Source of the DNA: Chloroflexota bacterium
Lineage (GTDB): Bacteria > Chloroflexota > Chloroflexia > Thermomicrobiales > UBA6265
Assembly (NCBI GenBank): GCA_023415845.1
Contig: JAEZJB010000099.1
Coordinates: 1-7,580 of the forward strand
Direction of reading: 5' to 3'
Length of the DNA stretch: 7,580 bases
Part shown: one piece after another, positions 1 through 6,105 of the stretch
Position numbering within the stretch: position 1 is the first letter of the stretch
Layout: every line of letters starts with the position of its first letter
The notes under the pieces: model-generated
What the model was told of the DNA's origin: nothing
Databases searched by the model: none
Seen by the model: the letters and a program-made list of their open reading frames with translations, nothing else
Position numbers and translations under genes: made by a program

Positions 1-2194
1 GGCGAATCGACTCGCGGACCGGCTCCCAGTCGAGGGAGACGCTGCGGTCGACCTCGATTTGCTGGCCGCGTTCCTGGGCGAGCAGGTCGATGGTGTCGAT
101 GGGCAGCAGGCCACGATCCCACTTCGAACCCTTGAACGACGGATATGCACCGCGCTCGGCCGCGAGTTGCGACGAGGCGTAGATCGTGTGCCAGGAAATC
201 AGCTCCATCGACCGGTCGGCGAAGGTCATTGCCTCCTCCGAGGCGTAGGAGACCCCCATCTGCCAGAGGCAATCCTGGAACCCCATCAATCCGAGACCAA
301 CCGGCCGGTGCTTGAGATTGGAATTGGCCGCTTCCGGAATCGGGTAGTAGTTGATGTCGACAACGTTGTCGAGCATACGGACCGCAGTCTGGATCGTCTT
401 GCCGAGGAGCTCGCCGTCGATCTGGCCATCGACCATGTGCGCCGGCAGATTGATCGACGCCAGGTTGCAGACCGCGACTTCGTCCTCGCTGGTGTTGAGC
501 AGGATCTCGGTGCAGAGATTCGACGAATGCACGACGCCGGCATGGTCCTGCGGCGAGCGAACGTTGGACGGATCCTTGAAGGTTACCCATGGATGGCCGG
601 TCTCGAAGAGTGAGCCAAGGAGCTTGCGCCAGAGATCGACGGCCTTGACCGTGCGCGTGTTGGTGATCGCACCACTGGCGGCCAGCCGCTCGTAGGCCTC
701 GTACTTGCGCCGGAAGGCCTGGCCGTAGAGATCGTGCAGGTCGGGCACGTCGCTTGGGCTGAACATGGTCCAGGTGCCCTCCTGCTCCACGCGCTCCATG
801 AAGAGGTCGGGAATCCAGGCGGCAGTGTTCATGTCGTGGGCGCGGCGGCGATCGTCACCGGTGTTCTTGCGGAGATCGAGGAACTCGTCGAAATCCTGGT
901 GCCAGATCTCGAGGTAGGTGCAGACAGCGCCCTTGCGCTTGCCGCCCTGGTTGACGGCGACAGCGGCATCGTTGACGACCTTGAGGAACGGGATCACGCC
1001 CTGGCTCTCGCCGTTGGTGCCCTTGATGCGCGAGCCGAGCGCGCGGACGTTGGTCCAGTCGTTGCCGAGGCCACCGCTCCACTTCGAGAGCAGGGCGTTA
1101 TCGCGCACGCTCTTGAAAATGTGGTCGAGATCGTCCTGCACGGTGGTGAGGTAGCAGGACGAGAGCTGCGGGTGCATGGTGCCGGCGTTGAAGAGGGTTG
1201 GGCTGGAGGAGCAGACCACGAAGGTCGACAGCGCGGTGTAGAACTCGATCGCCCGGTCGTCGCGCTGCTCCGGCTGCTCGGCCAGCGCCAGCCCCATCGC
1301 GACACGCATCCAGAAGGCCTGCGGCAACTCGATGCGGCGTCCCTTGTTATGGATGAGGTAACGATCGTAGAGCGTCTGCAGGCCGAGGTAGCGGAACTGA
1401 AGGTCGCGGGCTGGCACGAGCACCGCACCCAGCCGGGCGAGGTCGAAGCTCAGCAGGTCGGGAGCGTAGAGCTCGTTGGCGGCTCCCTCGTGGATGCCGT
1501 CGATGAAGGTCTGGGCGTAGAACTCGCGGGCATCGGTGACCGCCACCCGGCGACCGACCACCTCAGAGTAAATGGAACGCAGCAGGGCCCGGGCCGCGAA
1601 CGACGAGTAAATCGGTCGCTGCTCGATCCGCGAGCGACCGGCGAGCACGATCGCGCGGTCGAGTTCGGTCAGTGCCATCCCGTTGCGAACGGAGGTCAGC
1701 ACATCCTCCTCGATCTCCTTGACGGCGATGTCGTCGAGATCGAGCGCTGCATCGTGGATCCAGTTGCGGAGGACGGCCCGGTTGACGAGCATCTCCTGGC
1801 CATCACGATCGTGGAGGCGGAGTTGCTCCTCATCGCGGGCCCGGGCGCGGGCTTCACGATAGAGGATGTAGCGCCGGGCGACCGCGTAGGCACCGGCCGC
1901 CATCAGCTGTCGCTCGACCTCGTCCTGGATGTCCTCGACCGTGGCCCCGGCGCCGGCCTGCGGCAGCGCCCGCACGACAGCCGCCGTGACGTCGGCGATG
2001 CGATTGGCGACCTGGGCGGCGATCGGGTCTGGATACGGCACGCCGATCTCGGCCCGGTAGGCCATCTCGATGGCGTGGGCGATACGGCCCCGATCGAACG
2101 GAACCGACCGGCCGTCCCGCTTGCGGACGGCAAGCGCCTCCACCGGCTGGCTGCCTGCCGCATTGACGTTGATGCCCTGCTCCTCGATCACCAT
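1..2194 (-). CDS. nrdA: Class I ribonucleoside-diphosphate reductase, large (alpha) subunit; C-terminus off the left edge
   Basis: It reduces ribonucleoside diphosphates to deoxyribonucleotides in the cytoplasm and needs a radical-generating beta subunit (NrdB), which is not in the window. 731 codons are visible from the ATG at 2194. Residues about 21-112 look like an N-terminal ATP-cone, the allosteric overall-activity site. The catalytic barrel follows: PTLFNAGT (332-339), SSCYL with the reductive cysteine C347, KRKGA (419-423), NLCTE with N559, C561 and E563 matching E. coli N437/C439/E441, and VCNLAS with the second redox cysteine C576. The missing end should hold the rest of the barrel and the C-terminal cysteine pair. 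The ATG at 2194 is chosen because GGGGA lies 5-9 nt upstream and the ATP-cone starts soon after. The frame stays open back to an ATG at 2404, but those 70 codons have poorer GC at third positions. The family assignment is firm; the exact start is less so. Confidence 0.95.
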   Translation of the reverse strand, partial: MVIEEQGINVNAAGSQPVEALAVRKRDGRSVPFDRGRIAHAIEMAYRAEIGVPYPDPIAAQVANRIADVTAAVVRALPQAGAGATVEDIQDEVERQLMAAGAYAVARRYILYREARARARDEEQLRLHDRDGQEMLVNRAVLRNWIHDAALDLDDIAVKEIEEDVLTSVRNGMALTELDRAIVLAGRSRIEQRPIYSSFAARALLRSIYSEVVGRRVAVTDAREFYAQTFIDGIHEGAANELYAPDLLSFDLARLGAVLVPARDLQFRYLGLQTLYDRYLIHNKGRRIELPQAFWMRVAMGLALAEQPEQRDDRAIEFYTALSTFVVCSSSPTLFNAGTMHPQLSSCYLTTVQDDLDHIFKSVRDNALLSKWSGGLGNDWTNVRALGSRIKGTNGESQGVIPFLKVVNDAAVAVNQGGKRKGAVCTYLEIWHQDFDEFLDLRKNTGDDRRRAHDMNTAAWIPDLFMERVEQEGTWTMFSPSDVPDLHDLYGQAFRRKYEAYERLAASGAITNTRTVKAVDLWRKLLGSLFETGHPWVTFKDPSNVRSPQDHAGVVHSSNLCTEILLNTSEDEVAVCNLASINLPAHMVDGQIDGELLGKTIQTAVRMLDNVVDINYYPIPEAANSNLKHRPVGLGLMGFQDCLWQMGVSYASEEAMTFADRSMELISWHTIYASSQLAAERGAYPSFKGSKWDRGLLPIDTIDLLAQERGQQIEVDRSVSLDWEPVRESIR

Positions 2195-2325
2195 GCGTTC
2201 CCCGCTCTCCAGGGACGAACCCTCGGCTGAGGCTCCATCCACCGCTTCAAGTCGCCCAAACCGGACAGGCAGTCCGACGATTACCGACGATCTGTGCCAC
2301 CGGGTCACCGTTCTCGTGAGGCGGC

Positions 2326-2362
2326 TACGAGGCTGACCCACCAGTGGCGGACCAGCCTCGTA
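2326..2362 (-). promoter_or_regulatory. Strong hairpin in the nrdA mRNA leader
   Basis: In the nrdA-sense RNA, UACGAGGCUG pairs perfectly with CAGCCUCGUA (10 bp). A symmetrical GU/GU internal loop follows, then CCGCC pairs with GGUGG around the triloop ACU. The inner stem needs a G-U pair, which exists only in the minus-strand transcript; the plus-strand RNA would have an A-C mismatch. It sits about 130 nt upstream of the nrdA ATG with no U-tract after it, so it is not a terminator. It may be a regulatory or mRNA-stabilising element. No known riboswitch class is recognised. Confidence 0.5.
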
Positions 2363-2410
2363 TTCTCCAGACGATCGAGTTGACCAGAAGTCACCATCGG
2401 ACATAAATCG

Positions 2411-2426
2411 CTACAACATGTAGTGT
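2411..2426. promoter_or_regulatory. NrdR-box-like palindrome, second copy
   Basis: The 16-mer CTACAACATGTAGTGT matches the NrdR consensus at 12 of 16 positions by hand alignment. Its start is 32 bp from the start of the other box, close to three helical turns. This is the paired, same-face arrangement known for NrdR-controlled promoters. It lies just downstream of the predicted nrdA transcription start. Confidence 0.68.
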
Positions 2427-2442
2427 TTATATCCGAACCGAA

Positions 2443-2458
2443 GCACATCATATGGTGT
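2443..2458. promoter_or_regulatory. NrdR-box-like palindrome, promoter-proximal
   Basis: The 16-mer GCACATCATATGGTGT matches the published NrdR consensus acaCwAtATaTwGtgt at 12 of 16 positions by my hand alignment, including both outer CAC/GTG cores. It covers the nrdA -10 hexamer. NrdR is the ATP-cone zinc-ribbon repressor of ribonucleotide reductase genes in many bacteria; its gene is not in this window. Confidence 0.7.
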
Positions 2459-2475
2459 TTCAGTTGCTCCGTCAA
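2447..2475 (-). promoter_or_regulatory. Sigma70-type promoter of nrdA
   Basis: On the minus strand TTGACG (2475-2470) is separated by exactly 17 bp from TATGAT (2452-2447). Each hexamer differs from consensus at one position. The predicted transcription start is near 2440. That gives a leader of about 245 nt before the ATG at 2194, or about 36 nt before the in-frame ATG at 2404. The -10 lies inside an NrdR-like box, which fits repression by occlusion. Confidence 0.7.
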
Positions 2476-2536
2476 CCCTACCGGTGATACCCGTTGACCG
2501 ATACCGCAGCACGACAGCCGTAGAGCATGCCATTAC

Positions 2537-2546
2537 TGTACGTACA
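2537..2546. repeat. 10-bp perfect palindrome TGTACGTACA
   Basis: A perfect palindrome stands alone in the divergent nrdA/J-protein intergenic region, about 60 bp upstream of the nrdA -35. It could be an operator for a dimeric regulator, but at this length chance is a fair alternative. The rest of 2547-2737 shows nothing recognisable. Confidence 0.25.
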
Positions 2547-2760
2547 CTCTATCAGGTCCAGCGGTCTTCTGATACCCCTTTGAAAGACGGATCGGTAGCG
2601 ATGTCGTGAATGGCGGCGCAGACGGGCTACCTGACAGCGGAGATTGATGTCGGGCGAGGACTCTGGTCCGGCCCCACCGTCGGCGGAGGTTCTCGCGAAC
2701 CACTGTCTGACGCAGGCGCAACCGCCTGTCCGGCGAGTTTTGGTCGCAGCCCGCGGCGGC

Positions 2761-2766
2761 TACAAT
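2761..2766 (+). promoter_or_regulatory. -10 box of the J-domain gene, placed for a leaderless transcript
   Basis: TACAAT (one mismatch to TATAAT) ends 7 nt before the ATG at 2774, so transcription would start at or next to the A of the start codon. GGAGG lies at 2768-2772, only 1 nt from the ATG, too close to act as a normal ribosome binding site. The -35 region (about 2738-2745, TTTTGG or TTGGTC) is weak. Leaderless genes with a -10 at this spacing are well known in Deinococcus and Actinobacteria. Confidence 0.45.
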
Positions 2767-2773
2767 CGGAGGA

Positions 2774-3763
2774 ATGAGTATCGCAGCGCCTCGCAAGGCA
2801 TCCTCCCCATCCTCCACTTCCGCTGTTCGCGCCCTGGTCTGCCTGCCGTCGCCTGATGAAGAGGCCTTCGCGGCGCTGGAAGCAAAGATCCGGCTGCGCC
2901 GGGTCAACATCGACCAGCTCGAAGCCGAACTCGCCCCGCTCCAGGAAGCGCTCGACCGCTTCGACTGGGAGTACCGCGCGCGGGTCGGCACACTGCAGAG
3001 GGAACTCCAGGACCTGCAGACCACGGTGGAAACGATCGAGCACCGGACTGGGCGGATTCATGCCCGGCTGGCCGCCGACCCGGATGGCATTCTGGGCGAC
3101 CTGTTCACCCGCGACGAACTCAACGAGATCGGCGAAATGTTCGGCATCGAAATCCCCGCGTCCTGGTTCGCGGCGGAGGACGCCGAGGAGCGTCGCGAAC
3201 AGGAGCGGGCCTGGCAATACTTCGAAGGGACGGCCTGGAACAGCCGGGAGGAAGAGGAACTGCTCAACCGGATGCGTGGAACCCGCAAGCCGGTGCTGCC
3301 AGAAGACGACCGCAAGGAGTTGCGGCGACTCTACCTGGCGATGGCGCGACTGTGTCACCCCGACCTGGCCGACGACGATGAAGATCGTCAGCGGCGGGAA
3401 GCACTGATGCTCCAGATCAATGCGGCCTGGCAGGCGCAGGACCTCGAAGGCCTGCGGGCGCTGGAACGCGACCGCGGCATGACGCTTGGCTGGCGGTCGC
3501 TGCAGTCATGGGCCGAGCGGGTGGTCTGGGCGCGGCGGGAATGTGCGCGGCTCGACGCCCAGATCATCACCCTGACCGAGCGATTGAAGGCGATGCGCGC
3601 CAGCGACACCTTCCCACTCTGGTTCAATCCGTCACTCGGCAACTCGGTTATCACCCAGCGCGCCACAACGCTTCGGATCGAGATTGCGAACACGCAACAC
3701 CGCCTGGACGAGGCCAAGGAGCATTTCCGCCAGGCGCTCCGGTTCTATGCTGCCGCCCAGTAA
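2774..3763 (+). CDS. J-domain protein with flanking coiled coils (329 aa)
   Basis: This is a cytoplasmic protein with no signal peptide or membrane segment. Residues about 30-100 are heptad-like and charged, suggesting a coiled coil. Residues about 178-228 resemble a J-domain: helix II with a basic face (KELRRLYLAMARLC), the invariant HPD at 195-197, an acidic loop, and helix III (REALMLQINAAW) followed by AQDLEGL. A second helical, probably coiled-coil region covers about 245-325. There is no Gly/Phe region or zinc finger, so it is not canonical DnaJ. By family knowledge, an HPD J-domain stimulates the ATPase of an Hsp70 (DnaK); the coiled coils would select the client or mediate dimerisation. 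The start is the first ATG after a -10 box. The gene is divergent from nrdA and convergent with mntH. The specific role is unknown. Confidence 0.85.
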   Translation: MSIAAPRKASSPSSTSAVRALVCLPSPDEEAFAALEAKIRLRRVNIDQLEAELAPLQEALDRFDWEYRARVGTLQRELQDLQTTVETIEHRTGRIHARLAADPDGILGDLFTRDELNEIGEMFGIEIPASWFAAEDAEERREQERAWQYFEGTAWNSREEEELLNRMRGTRKPVLPEDDRKELRRLYLAMARLCHPDLADDDEDRQRREALMLQINAAWQAQDLEGLRALERDRGMTLGWRSLQSWAERVVWARRECARLDAQIITLTERLKAMRASDTFPLWFNPSLGNSVITQRATTLRIEIANTQHRLDEAKEHFRQALRFYAAAQ

Positions 3764-3774
3764 GTGACGGCAGA

Positions 3775-3786
3775 CCGATCGATCGG
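3775..3786. terminator. Small palindrome between convergent genes, possible weak terminator
   Basis: CCGATCGATCGG lies in the 40-bp gap between the J-domain gene and mntH. On the plus strand it is followed by the pyrimidine-rich GATCTTCTTCT. It can fold only as a 4-bp stem with a TCGA loop and has no true T-run. A terminator role is weakly supported. Confidence 0.25.
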
Positions 3787-3803
3787 GATCTTCTTCTGGT
3801 GCA

Positions 3804-5159
3804 TCACCCGACGAGGGTCTGCCAGATCAGAAACAGGTTGAGCCCAACGATCAGCACCGTGATGCCCCAGGCAATGACGCGAGTGACCGGATGATTCACC
3901 AGATCGCCCATCAGGCGCCGACTGGATGTGAAGAGCACCAGCGGGATGAGGGCGAAGGGAATTCCGAACGAGAGCACCACCTGGCTCACGACCAGCACCC
4001 GTGTACTGTTCAAGCCCATCGCAATCACCACCAGGGCCGGAACCATGGTGACCGCCCTCCGCACCGTGACATGAACCGTGCGCCGCAGGAAGCCCTGCAT
4101 GATCACCTGGCCCGCCATGGTGCCGACCGCCGATGACGACAGGCCTGCCGCGAGCAGGGCGATGCCGAAAATCGTGCTGGCCGAACCGCCCAGCAGCGGG
4201 GTCAGCGTCTGATAGGCGTGCTCGATGATGTCTTCATCGGCCGAGATGCCGATCCCATCCTTCCAGAAGACCGTCGCGGCCATCATCAGCATCGCCGCGT
4301 TGACGAGACCGGCGATGGCCATCGCGATCAGAATGTCGATCATCTCCAGGCGAAACAGGCGACGGCGGCGCGCAGGGGTCGAGCGGTCGTTCCGGTTGCG
4401 CATCAGGGCCGAATGCAGATAGATGACGTGGGGCATGACGGTGGCACCCAGGATGCCACTGGCGAGCAGGACGCTCTCGGTGCCTTCGAATCGCGGTGGC
4501 AGGAATGAGGTGGCTGCCGCATCAAGGTCTGGCCGCCCCAGCACCATCTCAACCAGAAAACAGCCTCCCACCACCAGCAGTAGCACCCCGATCACGGCCT
4601 CCAGGGGGCGGGCTCCATGCCGTTCGAGGCCAAGGATGGCGAACGTGGCGACACCTGTGATGATGCCGGCGAGGAACAACGGGATATGGAAGAGCAGATT
4701 GAGGCCGATGGCGGCACCGAGGAATTCGGCGAGGTCGGTGGCCATGGCGACGACCTCGGCCACGACCCACTGGGCGCGGGACATCCAGAGAGGATGCTCG
4801 TCGCGGATCAGCTCGGGCAGACTCAGGCCGGTCGCCAGTCCGAGCTTGGCCGAAAGGGTCTGGATGACCATCGCCATCAGGTTCGAGGCCACGATCACCC
4901 AGAGCAGGAGGTAGCCAAAGTCGGCACCGGCCTGGATATTGGTCGCAAAGTTGCCGGGATCGATGTAGGCCACCGCAGCGATGAATGCGGGTCCGAGATA
5001 GGGCCAGAGGCGCTGCCAGGCGCGTCGACCGGAAGCTCGAACCTCTTCAACCTGGCCGGCATGACCCGCCACGAAGGACCCCACCGGCTCGGTCGTCGAA
5101 GAACTGCTGGGCGATGGATCCATGGAGGGCGGTCCGTTCGGCAAACTGCCCCCGGCCAA
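3804..5159 (-). CDS. mntH: NRAMP-family divalent metal (Mn2+/Fe2+) : H+ symporter
   Basis: It is an inner-membrane importer of Mn2+ (and Fe2+) driven by protons. The sequence is a run of hydrophobic helices. The TM1 metal site is DPGN (67-70, counting from the TTG at 5159). The TM6 site is MPH (242-244), so the Asp, Asn and Met metal ligands of the family are present. The transport signature GLSSSAVGTMAGQVIMQGFL occurs around 339-358. The length of 451 aa is a little over the bacterial norm because of a Ser/Thr/Pro-rich cytosolic N-tail. The start is uncertain: TTG at 5159 or ATG at 5123, neither with a clear Shine-Dalgarno sequence. An in-frame stop lies just upstream of the TTG. It is on the same strand as, and 143 bp or more downstream of, the Rid-family gene. 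A candidate promoter and inverted repeat in that gap suggest its own control. Confidence 0.93.
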   Translation of the reverse strand: MAGGSLPNGPPSMDPSPSSSSTTEPVGSFVAGHAGQVEEVRASGRRAWQRLWPYLGPAFIAAVAYIDPGNFATNIQAGADFGYLLLWVIVASNLMAMVIQTLSAKLGLATGLSLPELIRDEHPLWMSRAQWVVAEVVAMATDLAEFLGAAIGLNLLFHIPLFLAGIITGVATFAILGLERHGARPLEAVIGVLLLVVGGCFLVEMVLGRPDLDAAATSFLPPRFEGTESVLLASGILGATVMPHVIYLHSALMRNRNDRSTPARRRRLFRLEMIDILIAMAIAGLVNAAMLMMAATVFWKDGIGISADEDIIEHAYQTLTPLLGGSASTIFGIALLAAGLSSSAVGTMAGQVIMQGFLRRTVHVTVRRAVTMVPALVVIAMGLNSTRVLVVSQVVLSFGIPFALIPLVLFTSSRRLMGDLVNHPVTRVIAWGITVLIVGLNLFLIWQTLVG

Positions 5160-5208
5160 CCGTGAACCATAACCACAAGGTCACGGGGTGATTGGCCAAA
5201 GCCAGAAA

Positions 5209-5237
5209 AGATTAGCTTGGGCTATATTGATTCCCAA
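5209..5237 (-). promoter_or_regulatory. Candidate mntH promoter with an inverted repeat between -35 and -10
   Basis: On the minus strand TTGGGA (5237-5232) and TAATCT (5214-5209) are 17 bp apart, both moderate matches. The short inverted repeat TAGC-TTGG-GCTA (5213-5224) lies within the spacer. NRAMP genes are often repressed by DtxR/MntR-type regulators whose sites contain TTAGG/CCTAA-like half-sites, and this repeat is loosely similar. This is tentative. Confidence 0.3.
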
Positions 5238-5302
5238 CCGCCCTGGCTGCAATCCCTGCACCGACCGCGTATGGCACTCCTGGCAGTGGTACTCACCGGG
5301 GA

Positions 5303-5686
5303 TCACTCCCGAATGATGGCCTCGGCTTCGATCTCAACTTTCCAGCGCTCGTCCAGCAGACCGGCAACAACGATCATGGTGGACGCGGGCATGGCCGTGC
5401 CGAACACCTCGCCGTGGGCGCGGCCGACCTCCAGCCAGTCACTGGCAGCCAGCAGGTAGGTGCGAGTACGCACCACATCGTCTGGCCTCGCGTCAGCTTC
5501 AGCCAGCGCCGCAGTAATGATCTCGAGACAGCGACGGGCCTGACTGCCAACATCGGGCGGACAGGAACCATCCGGCCAGATCGGCGCGGTACCTGCCACC
5601 ATCACCCGATTTCCCACCCGGACGGCGCGGCTGAAGCCCACTTCGCGTTCGTATGGTGATCCGCTCGCTACCCGCTGACGTTCCAT
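5303..5686 (-). CDS. Rid/YjgF/YER057c/UK114-family protein lacking the deaminase arginine
   Basis: The 127-aa length and fold pattern match Rid proteins, which form trimers with active sites between subunits. Archetypal RidA hydrolyses reactive enamine/imine intermediates such as 2-aminoacrylate in the cytoplasm. Recognisable parts are GNRVMVAGTAP (25-35), QARRCLEII (49-57), the VVRTRTYL strand (71-78) and the C-terminal KVEIEAEAI (116-124). Aligned with E. coli RidA, PARS containing catalytic Arg105 becomes PAST here, so Ser102 replaces the arginine, while the later Glu (E118) is kept. By family knowledge, Rid members lacking this arginine do not show the standard deaminase activity, so the substrate is unknown. 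The ATG at 5686 is chosen because GAGGAG lies about 10 nt upstream; an in-frame TTG at 5704 overlaps that site. It may be co-transcribed with mntH. Confidence 0.9.
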   Translation of the reverse strand: MERQRVASGSPYEREVGFSRAVRVGNRVMVAGTAPIWPDGSCPPDVGSQARRCLEIITAALAEADARPDDVVRTRTYLLAASDWLEVGRAHGEVFGTAMPASTMIVVAGLLDERWKVEIEAEAIIRE

Positions 5687-6054
5687 GTTCTGTCTGCTCC
5701 TCAACCGGCGTTCACTCGATCAGGTTGCCGCATTCGTGGCTATTGAGGCACGAAGGTACCCGATTCCGGACCCAATGGTGCCGGTCATCTGCTGAGGATT
5801 CAATCGACAATGGAAAGGCAATGGCGGGAGCACCCAGAGGCGGAACCTGGATGACTCCCGCCATCGCCGTGTCCGGCGAATGAAACGCGCGTGTTCGCTG
5901 CAGGTCAGGCGACCGGGGAGGCCACAGGCGATGTTTCCGGCTGGATGACGGTGGCCGGCGAACGTTTGTTCACGCTTACTCGGACTCTCGGATCTGCCCC
6001 GGTCGATCGATACCACCCGGCCAAAAGTCCGAAGGACGATCAATTCTCAACCGA
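5687..6054. other. Non-coding stretch upstream of the Rid-family gene
   Basis: No reading frame here looks like a gene; open frames on both strands give low-complexity, Arg/Ser/Pro-rich peptides with no family resemblance. It should contain the Rid-gene promoter, but I find no convincing -35/-10 pair. It does contain an inverted repeat at 5821-5864 and a small hairpin just beyond it, listed separately. Confidence 0.5.
5821..5864. repeat. 10-bp perfect inverted repeat (ATGGCGGGAG / CTCCCGCCAT)
   Basis: The arms at 5821-5830 and 5855-5864 are perfectly complementary around a 24-nt loop that contains a CCAG/CTGG mini-stem. A second hairpin, CGCCG-TGTC-CGGCG, follows directly at 5865-5878. No T-run follows on either strand, so it is not a standard terminator. 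It could be a structured 5' leader of the Rid gene (minus strand) or a separate RNA fold. Confidence 0.45.
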
Positions 6055-6072
6055 ATCCGTATTTTTACGGAT
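6055..6072. repeat. 7-bp inverted repeat ATCCGTA-TTTT-TACGGAT
   Basis: A perfect 7-bp inverted repeat with a 4-nt T loop lies about 35-50 bp upstream of the predicted 5' end of the structured RNA at 6106-6298. Position and symmetry suggest an operator or a promoter-associated structure. There is no direct support for a specific regulator. Confidence 0.35.
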
Positions 6073-6105
6073 GGCTCCACACCAAGAAGAGACTAATCTA
6101 TTACC

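Noticed and set aside
59..695. Plus-strand open frames opposite the nrdA 3' half
   Set aside because: Antisense shadows of nrdA with Arg/Val/Asp-rich composition and no recognisable domain.
734..2230. 498-codon open frame on the plus strand
   Set aside because: It is exactly antisense to nrdA, whose translation shows all catalytic motifs. GC-rich third positions remove stops from the opposite frame; the peptide resembles no family.
2336..2352. GCCACTG, reminiscent of part of a cobalamin riboswitch, in the nrdA leader
   Set aside because: The other conserved blocks of a cobalamin riboswitch are not found in the leader, and the bases are explained by the local hairpin.
2627..3358. 243-codon minus-strand frame opposite the J-domain gene
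   Set aside because: The plus-strand frame has the HPD motif and coherent helices; the antisense peptide has no family resemblance.
4617..5165. 182-codon plus-strand frame opposite mntH
   Set aside because: Antisense to a clear NRAMP gene; low-complexity Gly/Asp/His-rich peptide.
5192..5199. 8-bp palindrome TTGGCCAA upstream of mntH
   Set aside because: Too short to separate from chance and outside the best operator position.
5687..5704. TTG start at 5704 for the Rid-family gene
   Set aside because: The TTG overlaps the GAGGAG ribosome binding site of the better ATG at 5686.
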